Shown: piece by piece, positions 17,916 to 27,588 of the stretch
How the letters are laid out: every line of letters starts with the position of its first letter
Numbering within the stretch: position 1 is the first letter of the stretch
The notes under the pieces: generated by a model
Database searches by the model: none
Told to the model about the DNA's origin: nothing
The model's input: the letters and a program-made list of their open reading frames with translations, nothing else
Translations under genes and position numbers: made by a program
From: JAOACQ01 sp049968515
GTDB taxonomy: Bacteria; Spirochaetota; Brevinematia; Brevinematales; JAOACQ01
Reading direction: 5' to 3'
Assembly: GCA_049968515.1 (NCBI GenBank)
Contig: JBMFQR010000004.1
Span: 29,885-93,884, forward strand
DNA: 64,000 nt

Positions 17916-19235
17916 TTAAATTTTTCGATTGTCTATTATTCTTTTTGCTTTTCCCTCACTTCTTTCAATCGTTCTGGGTTCTACAAGCTTTACATTTACA
18001 GATATGCCGAGAGTGCTTTCTATTTCATTCTGAATCTTTCTCTCTATCATTTCAAGTTTTTTAATTTCATCGGAGAAGACAGCTTCATTGACTTCTACCA
18101 TTACTGTAAGGACATCAAGGTTGTGTTCCCTGTCCACAATAATTTGATAGTGTGGTGCAACCTCTTCTATGGAAACAAGGACCTCCTCTATCTGTGATGG
18201 AAATACATTTACTCCTCTTATTATAAGCATATCATCTGTTCTTCCCATTATCCTGTCAATTCGTGGGTGGGTTCTTCCGCATTTGCATTCTCCGGGGATT
18301 ATTCTTGTCAGATCTCTTGTCCTGTATCTTATCAATGGGATTCCCTTTTTTGTTAGAGTTGTTATCACAAGCTCTCCTGTTTCTCCATCCTTTACTCTTT
18401 TGCCTGTAGCAGGGTCGATTATTTCAGGATAGAAGTGATCATCATAAATGTGCAATCCAGCCTGCTCAAGACATTCATTTGCCACACCCGGACCGATTAT
18501 TTCCGAAAGCCCATAAATATTTATTGCTTTGATGCCGAGCTTTTTTTCTATCTCATTTCTCATTCCTTCTGACCAGGGTTCGGCTCCAAAGACACCATAT
18601 TTTATCTTGAGGTCAGAAATTTTTATTCCTTTCTTTTCTATTTCCTCTGCAAGGTAGAGGGAATAGGATGGTGTGCAGGTAATAATATCAGGGCCAAAAT
18701 CCTGAAGAAGGAGAATCTGCCTTGCAGTGTTCCCTCCTGAAACGGGGATTACTGTTGCTCCAATCCTTTCTGCTCCATAATGGATACCAAGCCCACCTGT
18801 GAAGAGTCCGTATCCATAAGCATTCTGAATAATTGATCTCTTTGTGGCCCCTGACGCCACAAGGGAACGTGCCATAACCTCCGACCATATTGAAATATCG
18901 CCTTCAGTATATCCCACAACAGTTGGTTTGCCTGTGGTTCCGCTTGAGGCGTGAATTCTCACTATGTTTTCCATAGGCACAGCGAAAAGTCCAAACGGGT
19001 AATTGTCTCTTAAGTCATTCTTTGTGGTGAACGGAAGATTTACAATATCCTCGATTGAATTTATATCGTTTGGATGAATGCCCATTTCTTTAAACTTCTT
19101 ATTGTAAAATGGTACATTCTCATAAACATACCATACCTGTTCTTTCAGTCTATAGCTTTGAAGGGATTTCCTTATATCCCTTTGCATCGTCTCCATTTCT
19201 ATATTCCAGATGGGATAGGGAAACTCTTTTGACAT
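17916..19235 (-). CDS. Phenylacetate-CoA ligase family protein (PaaK-like)
   Basis: AMP-forming acyl-CoA ligase, 439 residues from the selected start. The ATP/AMP loop is HASSGTTGKPTVVGY. NIYGLSEIIGPGVANEC and LIRYRTRDLTRI are the following adenylation motifs, then GRTDDMLIIRGVNVFPSQIEE leads into the C-terminal lid domain. Family members activate phenylacetate or related aryl acids; in anaerobes with this gene pair the substrate is often an aryl acid from aromatic amino acid breakdown. The frame opens seven codons earlier, but the ATG at 19235 has GGAGG at the right distance. It has its own promoter. Confidence 0.9.
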   Translation of the reverse strand: MSKEFPYPIWNIEMETMQRDIRKSLQSYRLKEQVWYVYENVPFYNKKFKEMGIHPNDINSIEDIVNLPFTTKNDLRDNYPFGLFAVPMENIVRIHASSGTTGKPTVVGYTEGDISIWSEVMARSLVASGATKRSIIQNAYGYGLFTGGLGIHYGAERIGATVIPVSGGNTARQILLLQDFGPDIITCTPSYSLYLAEEIEKKGIKISDLKIKYGVFGAEPWSEGMRNEIEKKLGIKAINIYGLSEIIGPGVANECLEQAGLHIYDDHFYPEIIDPATGKRVKDGETGELVITTLTKKGIPLIRYRTRDLTRIIPGECKCGRTHPRIDRIMGRTDDMLIIRGVNVFPSQIEEVLVSIEEVAPHYQIIVDREHNLDVLTVMVEVNEAVFSDEIKKLEMIERKIQNEIESTLGISVNVKLVEPRTIERSEGKAKRIIDNRKI

Positions 19236-19254
19236 ATGAAACCTCCAACTAAAC

Positions 19255-19282
19255 ATTATAATTAAGTATCAAAAAAAGTCAA
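19255..19282 (-). promoter_or_regulatory. Promoter for the PaaK-like gene
   Basis: On the minus strand TTGACT (19277-19282) and TATAAT (19255-19260) have a 16-bp spacer, about 20 bp before the start codon. Confidence 0.6.
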
Positions 19283-19344
19283 TTTAATTTTCTTTCCAGA
19301 AAACAAGAGATATGAACATTATAATAGCTTTTTCAACTCAAGTT

Positions 19345-20010
19345 TTAAGACTGACATTCGTCCGGATAATGATGCTTTATTACCTTACCTTCAGAAATAT
19401 AAACCACATCTTCACATATATTTGAGGTTATATCAGCAATCTTTTCAAGGTTTCTTGCTATTCTCAATAAGTGTAAGGATGGCTCTATTGTTTTTGGGTC
19501 AGAGCTCATAAATGAGATGAGTTCCCTTAATATCTGATCCCTGAGATCATCAACAATATCATCCTTTTTTAATACCTCATAGGCCAGACATACATCCTCA
19601 TTTATAAAAGAATATATACTATCATCAATCATCTTTAGTGTTTCCTCTGTCATTCGTGGAATATCAATATAAGGCTTTATTTTTGGTTTTCCTATGAGTT
19701 CAATTGCACTTTCTGCAATATTGACAGCCTTATCTCCCATCCTTTCAATGTCAGAGACCATTTTTGAAATCATCATCACTATTCTCAACTCTTTTGCTTC
19801 TGGTTGATATAATGCAATTAATGCAATGCACTCTTCCTCAACGGCTATTTCTTCCTCATTTGCTTTTGGTTCTAATTCTGTTATTACTTCTCTCGCTAAA
19901 GACTCATCTTCATTCAAAAGACTATCTATTGACTTTCTTATCATTTCCTTAATCAAGGATACATAAGAAAGCATTCTCTTTTTTAAGGAATTCAACCTGT
20001 CTTCTAACAT
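19345..20010 (-). CDS. phoU: Phosphate uptake regulator PhoU
   Basis: 221 residues, all helical, with the two repeated three-helix bundles of PhoU. Metal-binding acidic clusters are visible (ISKMVSDIERMGDKAVNIAE and LRIARNLEKIADITSNICED). It restrains phosphate uptake by PstSCAB and modulates the PhoR sensor in known systems. Here it lies after pstB but has its own strong promoter (20037-20065), so it can be expressed apart from the transporter. AGGAGG precedes the start. Confidence 0.95.
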   Translation of the reverse strand: MLEDRLNSLKKRMLSYVSLIKEMIRKSIDSLLNEDESLAREVITELEPKANEEEIAVEEECIALIALYQPEAKELRIVMMISKMVSDIERMGDKAVNIAESAIELIGKPKIKPYIDIPRMTEETLKMIDDSIYSFINEDVCLAYEVLKKDDIVDDLRDQILRELISFMSSDPKTIEPSLHLLRIARNLEKIADITSNICEDVVYISEGKVIKHHYPDECQS

Positions 20011-20036
20011 TTTGTGTTTTCCTCCTGTCTTTCCTG

Positions 20037-20065
20037 ATTATAGCTTTGGACTTCTTTTGTGTCAA
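20037..20065 (-). promoter_or_regulatory. Promoter for phoU
   Basis: On the minus strand consensus TTGACA (20060-20065) and consensus TATAAT (20037-20042) are exactly 17 bp apart. It lies in the 100-bp gap between pstB and phoU. Confidence 0.68.
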
Positions 20066-20110
20066 AAACTCAGGATTATTATATAACAAAAAAAGTTCAA
20101 ATTCAATAGT

Positions 20111-20881
20111 TTATCCAAATTTTCCTCCAAGATATTCTTCTGTCCTTTTATCTGAAGGAACTGTAAATACTTTTTCAGTCGGGCCATATTCTATCAATTC
20201 ACCGAGATACATAAAAGCAGTATAGTTTGATACTCTACCAGCCTGTCCTATATTGTGGGTAACTAAGATTATTGTTACATTTTTCTTTAGCTCTACAATA
20301 AGTTCTTCGATGTGAGCCGTGGATTTTGGGTCAAGGGAAGAGGTTGGCTCATCAAGCAGAAGAACCTCCGGGTGAAGAGCAAGAGCCCTTGCAATACAGA
20401 GCCTTTGCTGTTGTCCGCCAGAAAGGAATGTTCCCTTCTTGAAAAGCTTGTCTTTTACCTCATTCCATAGCCCTGCCTTTTTTAATGAATCTTCTACTAT
20501 TTCATCTGCCTCGGATTTTTTTAGACTGACACCATTAAGCTTGTAACCGGCTATTACATTGTCATAAACGCTCATATTGGGAAAGGGATTTGGTTTCTGA
20601 AAGACCATACCTGTTTTCCTTCTCACAAGCATCGGATTTAAAGAAAGTAAGTCTTCACCATGTAATAAAATTTTCCCCTCAACTTTTGTACCCGGAATGA
20701 GCTCGTGCATTCTATTGAAGCATCTTATCATCGTGGATTTACCGCAACCAGATGGTCCCATTATTGCATGAACCTGATTCTGGTAAAATTCTATTGAAAC
20801 ATTGCTCAATGCTTTAAAATCTCCATAGTAGACATTGAGGTTTTCCACTTTTAAGATAGTATTCAAAACTTGACCTTCCAT
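20111..20881 (-). CDS. pstB: Phosphate ABC transporter ATP-binding protein PstB
   Basis: ATPase subunit of the high-affinity phosphate importer, on the cytoplasmic side. 256 residues. Walker A is GPSGCGKSTMIRCFNRM, the ABC signature is FLSGGQQQRLCIARALA and Walker B is VLLLDEPTSSLDP. The open frame reaches back to 20953, but the ATG at 20881 gives the normal family N-terminus (LKVENLNVYYGDFKALSNV). It overlaps the 3' end of pstA by 19 bp. Confidence 0.95.
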   Translation of the reverse strand: MEGQVLNTILKVENLNVYYGDFKALSNVSIEFYQNQVHAIMGPSGCGKSTMIRCFNRMHELIPGTKVEGKILLHGEDLLSLNPMLVRRKTGMVFQKPNPFPNMSVYDNVIAGYKLNGVSLKKSEADEIVEDSLKKAGLWNEVKDKLFKKGTFLSGGQQQRLCIARALALHPEVLLLDEPTSSLDPKSTAHIEELIVELKKNVTIILVTHNIGQAGRVSNYTAFMYLGELIEYGPTEKVFTVPSDKRTEEYLGGKFG

Positions 20882-21726
20882 TTCTTCATTACCACCTTTG
20901 ATATAAAATTCATCAGCAGAACAAAGGAAACAAGCACAAGGGACGCTCCCCATGCAATATTTTGCCAGTCCTCATAAGGACTTGTTGCATATTTGAAAAT
21001 TATATGAGGAATGGCTTCTACTGGTTTGAACAGACTTAACGAGAAAAACTGATTTCCGAATGCAGTAAAGAGCAGGGGAGCGGTTTCACCAATTATTCTT
21101 GCGATAGAGACGATAATTCCAGTTACAATTCCACTTAATCCGCATGGGAGAACTACTCTTAAAACCACCTTGTAATAAGGTACACCTAAAGCAAATGCTG
21201 CCTCTTTTACACTGTAGGGAATGAGCTTCAGTGTTTCCTCTGTGTTTTTTATTGTGACAGGAAGCATCATTATGGCAAGAGCTATGCTTCCAGAGATTGC
21301 AGAGAATGTTTTCATTGGCATTACAACCCAGACGTAAACTACTATTCCAATGACTATCGAGGGAATACTTTGAAGTACATCAACAAAGAGCCTTACCAGT
21401 TCAGCTACTTTCGATTTATTTATTTCTGCAAGATATATTCCTGTGAGTATGCCCGGAGGTATTGATAAAATGCATGCAAAAATTACAATTATAAATGAAC
21501 CAGCTATTGCATTAAGTATACCACCACCTTTTTCACCAGCAGGTCTTGGATTATGAATAAAGAGATCTATGTTTATGTTTGCAATACCTTTTTGGAAGAT
21601 ATAAAATAAGATAATTATAACAGACAAAACTACAACGAGAGAGAGCAGAAAAATAAAGACAAAAAATATCTTCTCTTTAATAATATTCAGTATTATTTTC
21701 CTTTCCAGCTTTTTTCTTAAATTCAC
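20863..21726 (-). CDS. pstA: Phosphate ABC transporter permease PstA
   Basis: 287 residues with six predicted membrane helices. The ABC-permease coupling loop is LIPYSVKEAAFALGVPYYKVVLRVVLP. It forms the inner-membrane channel with PstC. Start is GTG at 21726 behind a strong AAAGGAGG, directly abutting the pstC stop codon, so translation is probably coupled. Confidence 0.95.
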   Translation of the reverse strand: MNLRKKLERKIILNIIKEKIFFVFIFLLSLVVVLSVIIILFYIFQKGIANINIDLFIHNPRPAGEKGGGILNAIAGSFIIVIFACILSIPPGILTGIYLAEINKSKVAELVRLFVDVLQSIPSIVIGIVVYVWVVMPMKTFSAISGSIALAIMMLPVTIKNTEETLKLIPYSVKEAAFALGVPYYKVVLRVVLPCGLSGIVTGIIVSIARIIGETAPLLFTAFGNQFFSLSLFKPVEAIPHIIFKYATSPYEDWQNIAWGASLVLVSFVLLMNFISKVVMKKWKVKF

Positions 21727-22623
21727 TTAACCTCCTTTTATTGAAACCCTTTTTACAATAATTCTTCCTATAAAGGAAAAAAGAAAAGTTATCAAGAAAA
21801 GTATGAGACCGAGTTCTATAAGAGATGATACATATATGGTGTCTGTAGCCTCAGTAAATTCATTTGCGATAATACTTGCAATGGTGTGAGCCGGGCTGAA
21901 GATATTTTTAGGGAGGAAATAGGAATTTCCTATCACCATTGTTACAGCCATTGTTTCTCCAAGTGCTCTGCCTAAAGAAAGCAAAAAGCCAGCTATTATT
22001 CCTGAACTTGAGTATGGGACAATAACCTTTTTGATTACCTCATACTTTGTGGCGCCGAGAGAATAGGCAGCTTCTTTTAGTTCATTGGGCACCATACCAA
22101 TAACCTCTTTGGAAGTAGAGGCAGCATATGGAATTATCATAAGAGTAAGTATTATTGAAGCTGTGAAAATACCCACTCCATAAGGAGTTGTGCCAATTTT
22201 AGTCTGAAGTGTCCTGACAAGCGGTGAGAGTATAAATAGCCCCCACATTCCATAAATTATGGAAGGGATACCTGCAAGCAGTTCAAGTGAGGATGAAAGC
22301 AGATTTGATAGCCAGCCCGAAGGAAAGTATTCTGTGAGAAATATTGAAACAGAGAATGAAAATGGGATGGAGAGTAATAATGCAAGTATTGATGTCAGAA
22401 TTGTCCCAATTATAAATGGCAATGCTCCAAATTCTCCACTTACAGGATCCCATGTTGTTTTTGTAAAAAAAGCGAGCCCAAATTTTTTGATTGATGGGAT
22501 GGAGAATAACAATAGAGAGATAAAGATCATCGAAATCAGAAAAAGAATAAAATAACCAAAAATAGATAAAACCTTTTCAAACCAGGCTGAGTCTGAAATC
22601 ATATTCTTCAGTTTATCTTTCAA
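21727..22623 (-). CDS. pstC: Phosphate ABC transporter permease PstC
   Basis: 298 residues with six predicted membrane helices and the permease loop MVPNELKEAAYSLGATKYEVIKKVIVP. Partner of PstA. The chosen start is TTG at 22623 behind GAGGTGGGG. An ATG seven codons in (22602) is the alternative. It is separated from pstS by a 113-bp gap holding a 13-bp perfect hairpin. Confidence 0.93.
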   Translation of the reverse strand: MKDKLKNMISDSAWFEKVLSIFGYFILFLISMIFISLLLFSIPSIKKFGLAFFTKTTWDPVSGEFGALPFIIGTILTSILALLLSIPFSFSVSIFLTEYFPSGWLSNLLSSSLELLAGIPSIIYGMWGLFILSPLVRTLQTKIGTTPYGVGIFTASIILTLMIIPYAASTSKEVIGMVPNELKEAAYSLGATKYEVIKKVIVPYSSSGIIAGFLLSLGRALGETMAVTMVIGNSYFLPKNIFSPAHTIASIIANEFTEATDTIYVSSLIELGLILFLITFLFSFIGRIIVKRVSIKGG

Positions 22624-22695
22624 TTCCCCACCTCACTCAACAACATACTAAGAGTATAAAAGCCTTTTGTTAACGAAAAAATAAGGAAATATTAA

Positions 22696-22730
22696 TTGTA
22701 TCTGCAACTTGCTTGGCGTTGCAGATACAA
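22696..22730. repeat. Perfect 13-bp hairpin between pstS and pstC
   Basis: TTGTATCTGCAAC is followed by the nine-base loop TTGCTTGGC and then the exact reverse complement. No U-run follows on the minus strand, so it is more likely an mRNA-stabilising or processing hairpin than a full terminator. Such a structure could raise pstS mRNA over pstCAB, as binding proteins are needed in excess. Confidence 0.65.
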
Positions 22731-22736
22731 GCATAT

Positions 22737-23771
22737 CTATTGTTTTAAAGATTTATCTTTGTAAACAAGAGATAAAATCCTTTCTTCTACCAGAGGCATA
22801 ATGTTTTCGGGCAATGGAGCAAAGTCATAAATCTCATTAAACTTCTGTCCATTATGGGTCATCCACCAGAGCAGCTCTACAATTGCCTGTGCCTGTTTTA
22901 TGTTTTTTGTTGAGAGAGACAGATCTTTATATACTATTATCCAGCTAAAGGTAGAAATAGGATAAGCATTTTTGTTTTTTGAATTTATAATACCAGTGTT
23001 GAGAATATCTTTTTCTGTTGTTCTGGCAGCCTCTTTTATATTTTCTATTTCTGGCAGCACAAAGTTGTTTGCTTTGTTTTTCAGGTATGCTATTTTAAGA
23101 TTGTTTTCCGAGGCATAGGATTTTTCCACATAACCTATGGCTCCCGGAGTTTGTTTCACATAAGCTGCAACACCTGTGTTGCCTTTTGCACCAATTCCAG
23201 TAGGCCAGTTTAAGGACTTACCTTTGCCCACTGTTTTTTCCCATTCCGTACTCACAGCACAAAGATACTCACTGAATGTATATGTTGTCCCGCTGCCATC
23301 GGATCTTTTTACTACTACAATCGGTAAGTCAGGAAGGGTAATGTCAGGGTTTAAATCTGTAAGTCTCTTGTCCTTCCAGTTCGTTATTTTTCCGAGAAAG
23401 ATGTCTGCAAGAACATCAGAAGATAGTTTCAGTTTATCCACATTGGATAGATTATAGACAACTGCCACTGCTCCGATGCAAACAGGAATGTGTACTATTT
23501 TGGCCTTTGCATCTTTAAGTTCATCCTCTGTCATTGGCACATCTGTTGCCCCAAAGTTCACTGTTTTATTGATCAACTGGCGTATTCCACCACCTGAACC
23601 TATTGGCTGGTAATTAATTTCTACAGAGTTGTTTTTGCGATATTCCGAAAACATTTTTGAGTAAAGTGGCTCTGGGAATGTAGCCCCTGCTCCCATAATG
23701 CTTATTGTACCTGAACAACTTGCCATTGCTAAAAATGAGATTAATATAAAGATCTTACTCAAAATATTCAT
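22737..23771 (-). CDS. pstS: Phosphate-binding lipoprotein PstS
   Basis: 344 residues. The lipoprotein signal peptide ends in SFLAMASC-SG (Cys about 19). Phosphate-binding motifs are GAGATFPEPLYSKMF, SGGGIRQL and RSDGSGTTYTFSEYL. It captures phosphate and delivers it to PstCA. First gene of pstSCAB, with its own promoter at 23813-23841. Confidence 0.96.
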   Translation of the reverse strand: MNILSKIFILISFLAMASCSGTISIMGAGATFPEPLYSKMFSEYRKNNSVEINYQPIGSGGGIRQLINKTVNFGATDVPMTEDELKDAKAKIVHIPVCIGAVAVVYNLSNVDKLKLSSDVLADIFLGKITNWKDKRLTDLNPDITLPDLPIVVVKRSDGSGTTYTFSEYLCAVSTEWEKTVGKGKSLNWPTGIGAKGNTGVAAYVKQTPGAIGYVEKSYASENNLKIAYLKNKANNFVLPEIENIKEAARTTEKDILNTGIINSKNKNAYPISTFSWIIVYKDLSLSTKNIKQAQAIVELLWWMTHNGQKFNEIYDFAPLPENIMPLVEERILSLVYKDKSLKQ

Positions 23772-23812
23772 AAAATCTCCACTTAATTTATGCTAATTAT
23801 ACATCTTTATTT

Positions 23813-23841
23813 ATTATAACATTGGTTGGTAAAAGTTTCAA
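23813..23841 (-). promoter_or_regulatory. Promoter for pstSCAB
   Basis: On the minus strand TTGAAA (23836-23841) and TATAAT (23813-23818) are 17 bp apart, about 40 bp before pstS. It is back-to-back with the divergent promoter at 23862-23890. I see no clear pho-box repeat. Confidence 0.55.
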
Positions 23842-23861
23842 AATTAAGTCAATTATCTAAC

Positions 23862-23890
23862 TTGACGGGGCTTTTTTCTGAATTTATAAT
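23862..23890 (+). promoter_or_regulatory. Promoter for the pmbA-to-aroA gene string
   Basis: TTGACG (23862-23867) and TATAAT (23885-23890) have a 17-bp spacer, about 30 bp before the PmbA-like start. It is one of the best sigma-70 matches in the window. Confidence 0.7.
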
Positions 23891-23919
23891 AAGATGTATT
23901 TAATTGAAGGTAAGGTATT

Positions 23920-25233
23920 ATGGATAAGTTAAGAGAATTTATGTTTGAAATACTCAGTTTTGTGAATAAGGGTGATGTTACAGGGTATCGTTCTGATGAA
24001 TATTCTATTGATTTTGAGATGGATCGTTTAAAATCTGTGGAAAACACGAGCAGTTCTGCTGTGGGATTGAGGGTTTTTAAGGACGGCAGAGTTGGAAATT
24101 CATTTATAAATAGCTTCGGTGTTGAGGATAAAGATACTTTGTTAAAGAATGTTTTTGATACCTTGAAATTTGGAGATAAACAGGACTTTAATCTACCTGA
24201 AAAACAAGAATTGCCTGATGTAAAGATTTTTGATGAAAATTTTTATGCTGTAACCAAAGAGATTCTTATAGAGAAAGGATTTGAACTTTTGAAAAGGCTT
24301 AAAAAGATCGGTAAGGATGTGAAAGTAAATATACATTTCAGCAAGGGTGTTATTGAAAATCACCTTCTTAATACGGGTGGTTTTGAAGGAACTTATAAAG
24401 AGAGTGACTTCTCTGTTCTTTTGAATTTGACTGAGGTCGAGAAAAATGGAGGAATTCTTTCAGTAAGTGAGATGGATAGTTTTAATCGTGTTGATTTAAC
24501 TGAACTTGATAGAATGTGTGACAGGCTTGAGGAAAAGTATGGCTTTGCGAGAAAGAAGATGAGAGTAAAGTCTGGATATTTTCCCGTTCTTTTTTCTCCT
24601 GAAGCATTATCTTTAATACTTGAACCTGTTGAGATTGCTGCCAATGGTAAAACTCTCTACAGAAAAATCTCTGTCTTTGAGAATAGGGAGAATGACATTG
24701 TTGCAACTGATATGCTTACGATTTATGATAACCCACTTTATGATTTTGGGAGTGGAAGCTACCCATTTGACGATGAGGGGGTTGTTCCCCGGAAGCTAAC
24801 TGTTATCGAAAAGGGGGTCTTTAAGAATTTTATCTTTGACCTTTTTACTGCAAGTCAACTCTCAAGAGAAAGCACAGGACATGCCAGAAGGAGTGTTTCT
24901 TCACTTCCTTCTCCTTCCTTTTCCAATATTTTTATAGAGACAGGTAGTAGTAGCTTTTCTGATATGCTTTCTTCCATTGATTATGGGCTTCTTGTTTATA
25001 GCTTTCTTGGTGAGGGAATGAGTAATATACTTGCAGGCGATTTTTCGGTAAATGTTGAGTTTGGTTTCCTTGTTGAGAAAGGCAGGATCAGGGGAAGAGT
25101 AAAGGATGTGATGCTTGCTGGAAATGCATTTGATGCTATAAAAAATATAAAGATGATAGAAAATAGACAGTATAAGCATGGCAGCTTATATGCACCACAT
25201 ATTCTTTTTGATAATTTATCTGTGATGGGATGA
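23920..25233 (+). CDS. pmbA: TldD/PmbA-family protein, PmbA (TldE)-like
   Basis: 437 residues. The TldD/TldE proteins form a heterodimeric metalloprotease that trims small peptides. Family marks include SSSAVGLRVFKDGRVGNSF near residue 50 and the conserved C-terminal block GDFSVNVEFGFLVEKGRIRG. I see no HExxH zinc motif, so this is the non-catalytic PmbA/TldE subunit rather than TldD. No TldD partner lies in the window. It begins a plus-strand gene string. Confidence 0.85.
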   Translation: MDKLREFMFEILSFVNKGDVTGYRSDEYSIDFEMDRLKSVENTSSSAVGLRVFKDGRVGNSFINSFGVEDKDTLLKNVFDTLKFGDKQDFNLPEKQELPDVKIFDENFYAVTKEILIEKGFELLKRLKKIGKDVKVNIHFSKGVIENHLLNTGGFEGTYKESDFSVLLNLTEVEKNGGILSVSEMDSFNRVDLTELDRMCDRLEEKYGFARKKMRVKSGYFPVLFSPEALSLILEPVEIAANGKTLYRKISVFENRENDIVATDMLTIYDNPLYDFGSGSYPFDDEGVVPRKLTVIEKGVFKNFIFDLFTASQLSRESTGHARRSVSSLPSPSFSNIFIETGSSSFSDMLSSIDYGLLVYSFLGEGMSNILAGDFSVNVEFGFLVEKGRIRGRVKDVMLAGNAFDAIKNIKMIENRQYKHGSLYAPHILFDNLSVMG

Positions 25234-25234
25234 A

Positions 25235-25843
25235 ATGAGATATATTTCTGTGTGGATTATTTTTTTTCTTTTTACAGCGTGTGCCTCAAAGACCTTCTTT
25301 GTCAGGAAAGAAGCTATATCTTTTGGAATGAGGTTTTTTATTTTTCTGGAAGAAAAGAATGGGCAAAAGTTTAATGGTAAGGGGGAGGGGGTTCTTTCAG
25401 AAACATCTTTTAAGTTCAATATTTATGATAATTTTTTTGACAGATTACTTGCCACAGTTTTAGTTACGACGGATGAAGGAATAAGTGTTTATGTTTATAA
25501 TGAGAGGACGGGTTATTTCATAAAGAACAATGAGCTCGGGACTATTTTTACGAGGAATTTCTATCAACTTTTTAAGAAGGAGAGAGGCGAGGGGCTTTCT
25601 ATAGAAAAGGCGTTTAAGGATAATGAAAAGGATTTCAATGTAAAATGTAAGGTTTTAAAGGTTAAAAATTCACTCCCGCAGAGGGTGCTTTTTGAAATAA
25701 ACTCTTTTGATAATGAGGGAGGACATATTGTATTTGATATACTGGAGGCTGGTGATATACCTGTAAATGTCCCGGATAGTTTTAATTTTTCAGATTATTA
25801 TGATACTTCCAATCTCTTTGAATTTTTGAGGAGTTTGCAATGA
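25235..25843 (+). CDS. Putative outer-membrane lipoprotein (LolB-like fold possible)
   Basis: 202 residues. Signal peptide and lipobox: IIFFLFTAC-ASK (Cys about 16). The rest reads as antiparallel beta strands (GKGEGVLSETSFKFNIYDNF, GISVYVYNERTGYFIK), in the style of LolB/DUF4292 half-barrels, but no diagnostic motif is present, so that link is tentative. It starts one base after the pmbA stop codon and its stop overlaps the next gene's start by four bases (ATGA). Confidence 0.6.
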   Translation: MRYISVWIIFFLFTACASKTFFVRKEAISFGMRFFIFLEEKNGQKFNGKGEGVLSETSFKFNIYDNFFDRLLATVLVTTDEGISVYVYNERTGYFIKNNELGTIFTRNFYQLFKKERGEGLSIEKAFKDNEKDFNVKCKVLKVKNSLPQRVLFEINSFDNEGGHIVFDILEAGDIPVNVPDSFNFSDYYDTSNLFEFLRSLQ

Positions 25844-27570
25844 AAAAAACAAAAATTGATGAAATAAGGGAAAGAACTGGCATAAAGGAGTTAAGTGAAA
25901 AAGAAAAGAAAGAAATGTTTAAGAAATTTGTTGAAGCAGGTGGCAGGGTGGTAAATCTTGATGAGGAGGAGAGAAAAAATATACTTGTTGGTAAAAGGTC
26001 TGGCAGAGGTGTGGCCATTGCTACCCAAAGGGATGAGACTGAAGTTGATGGGAAGAATAAGGCATATTCAAAGAGGATAGTAAAACTTGAGAGGAGCAAG
26101 GCTTTCAATCCTTTCAATAGATGGATTGAGAAATTTTCTTCAAGGATAGATTGCTTTGTTAATGGAATTTTGACTTTTAGTGGTAAGGCTTTTGCTGAAA
26201 GATTTCGAAAACTTTTTCTGGTAGATTTTCAGAATGCTTTGCTTGGAAGCAGAATGATACTCGCCTCGGTTTTATATCAGGACAAGTTTGCGTCACAGGA
26301 AATCAAAAAAAAGCTTTTACTTGATAACACTTTTCCTTATTACTATGAGCTTATCTATAGATATGACAATATATATACAGAAGAAAGATATGAGGTTATT
26401 GAGAGAATGCGATTTTCTCTTGATATAGTTGAGGATTTAAGACCAGTAATTATGGATATTTTCAAGGATATCATGATATTACAACCATACTTTGTTTCTC
26501 TGAAATCGGCAATTGAAAAGGCGTTATGGCTTGAAAAGGAATTGAGAGGTATTAATTCGACAGTATACTTTGAAAATCTGCATAAGCTGAATGGATATGT
26601 GGATTTTGTTTTTAATAAGGTTTATCCAAAGCTTTTTATCCTCGTTGATTATTTTTACAGGGATAGAACCAATTTAAGAAAGAAATTCAGGGAATTTTTG
26701 AATTTTGGAGAACAGGATACATTGGGATATTATACGTTTAACTGGAAGAAGGAGTTGTTAAAGTCTATAAAGGAAGAGGAGAAAAAAGGCTCTGAACAAA
26801 AAGAAAAGATTGGTTCACAAGAATCGGTAGAAGAGGTAAAAGAGGAGGCACAGGAGGTTTCAAATGTTGTTGCTGAGGGAATCAAACTTATTGTGAAAAA
26901 TATTAATCCGTTAAAAAGCCTTAAACAATATTTAGAAAATAAAGATTTGAGGGCAATTTTTTCTCCGAGGGATAAAGTTTTTCTTTCATTCCTCGTACTT
27001 GATTACTTTGACAAGGAATTCTCTTTTATTTTCACTTCAAATAAGGTTGAAATTGGTATTGCATTTATAGAAGGCAATAGAATGGATTTAAGAAAAGAAC
27101 TTACCAATATATATTATAGAGTAAATGGAATATTTGAAAGGGTAGATGAGTACCTAAAGGTAATTAAGGAGATAAAAAAAATTGAGAATGATAGTTTCTT
27201 AAGTTTTCAGGAGAAGACAGGGCGTTTAAATCAATATTCTATCGAAAGAAGCCAGCTTTCAAGAATGATAAGAAGGGATATGAAGAATCTTTTTGATGAG
27301 TTTTCAAATAAGCTTTTGTATCTGATTTCTGATTATAATGGGGAAAGAAAGATTTTGCAGAATCCAGAAGATATTATGGAATTTGATGTTAAGATTGATG
27401 GAGAAAGATTTTCTAATGGCAAGAAAGTTATTGATATAATAGAAGCCGCCTATAAGTTTTGCAGCGGTGCGTTGTTTCTTCTTTCGGATGCAGACCTTGG
27501 AGGTCTTGGAATTTTTCTTGAAAAGCCGATTTATCTAAATTTTGATTTATCAGGAGAGGGTAATGTATAA
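25840..27570 (+). CDS. Unknown 576-residue protein, resembles a spirochaete-type family
   Basis: No enzyme motif seen. The N-terminus is a charged segment DEIRERTGIKELSEKEKKEM then FKKFVEAGGRVVNLDEEER, then a disordered basic stretch, then about 450 residues of long helices, interrupted near 315-345 by a glutamate-rich linker. From memory this N-terminal pattern and domain layout recall a family found mainly in spirochaetes (I believe DUF5312). A homology search is needed to confirm. It overlaps the upstream lipoprotein gene by four bases, so it is translated from the same mRNA. Confidence 0.6.
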   Translation: MKKTKIDEIRERTGIKELSEKEKKEMFKKFVEAGGRVVNLDEEERKNILVGKRSGRGVAIATQRDETEVDGKNKAYSKRIVKLERSKAFNPFNRWIEKFSSRIDCFVNGILTFSGKAFAERFRKLFLVDFQNALLGSRMILASVLYQDKFASQEIKKKLLLDNTFPYYYELIYRYDNIYTEERYEVIERMRFSLDIVEDLRPVIMDIFKDIMILQPYFVSLKSAIEKALWLEKELRGINSTVYFENLHKLNGYVDFVFNKVYPKLFILVDYFYRDRTNLRKKFREFLNFGEQDTLGYYTFNWKKELLKSIKEEEKKGSEQKEKIGSQESVEEVKEEAQEVSNVVAEGIKLIVKNINPLKSLKQYLENKDLRAIFSPRDKVFLSFLVLDYFDKEFSFIFTSNKVEIGIAFIEGNRMDLRKELTNIYYRVNGIFERVDEYLKVIKEIKKIENDSFLSFQEKTGRLNQYSIERSQLSRMIRRDMKNLFDEFSNKLLYLISDYNGERKILQNPEDIMEFDVKIDGERFSNGKKVIDIIEAAYKFCSGALFLLSDADLGGLGIFLEKPIYLNFDLSGEGNV

Positions 27571-27588
27571 TTATATGGGAGGGATTTG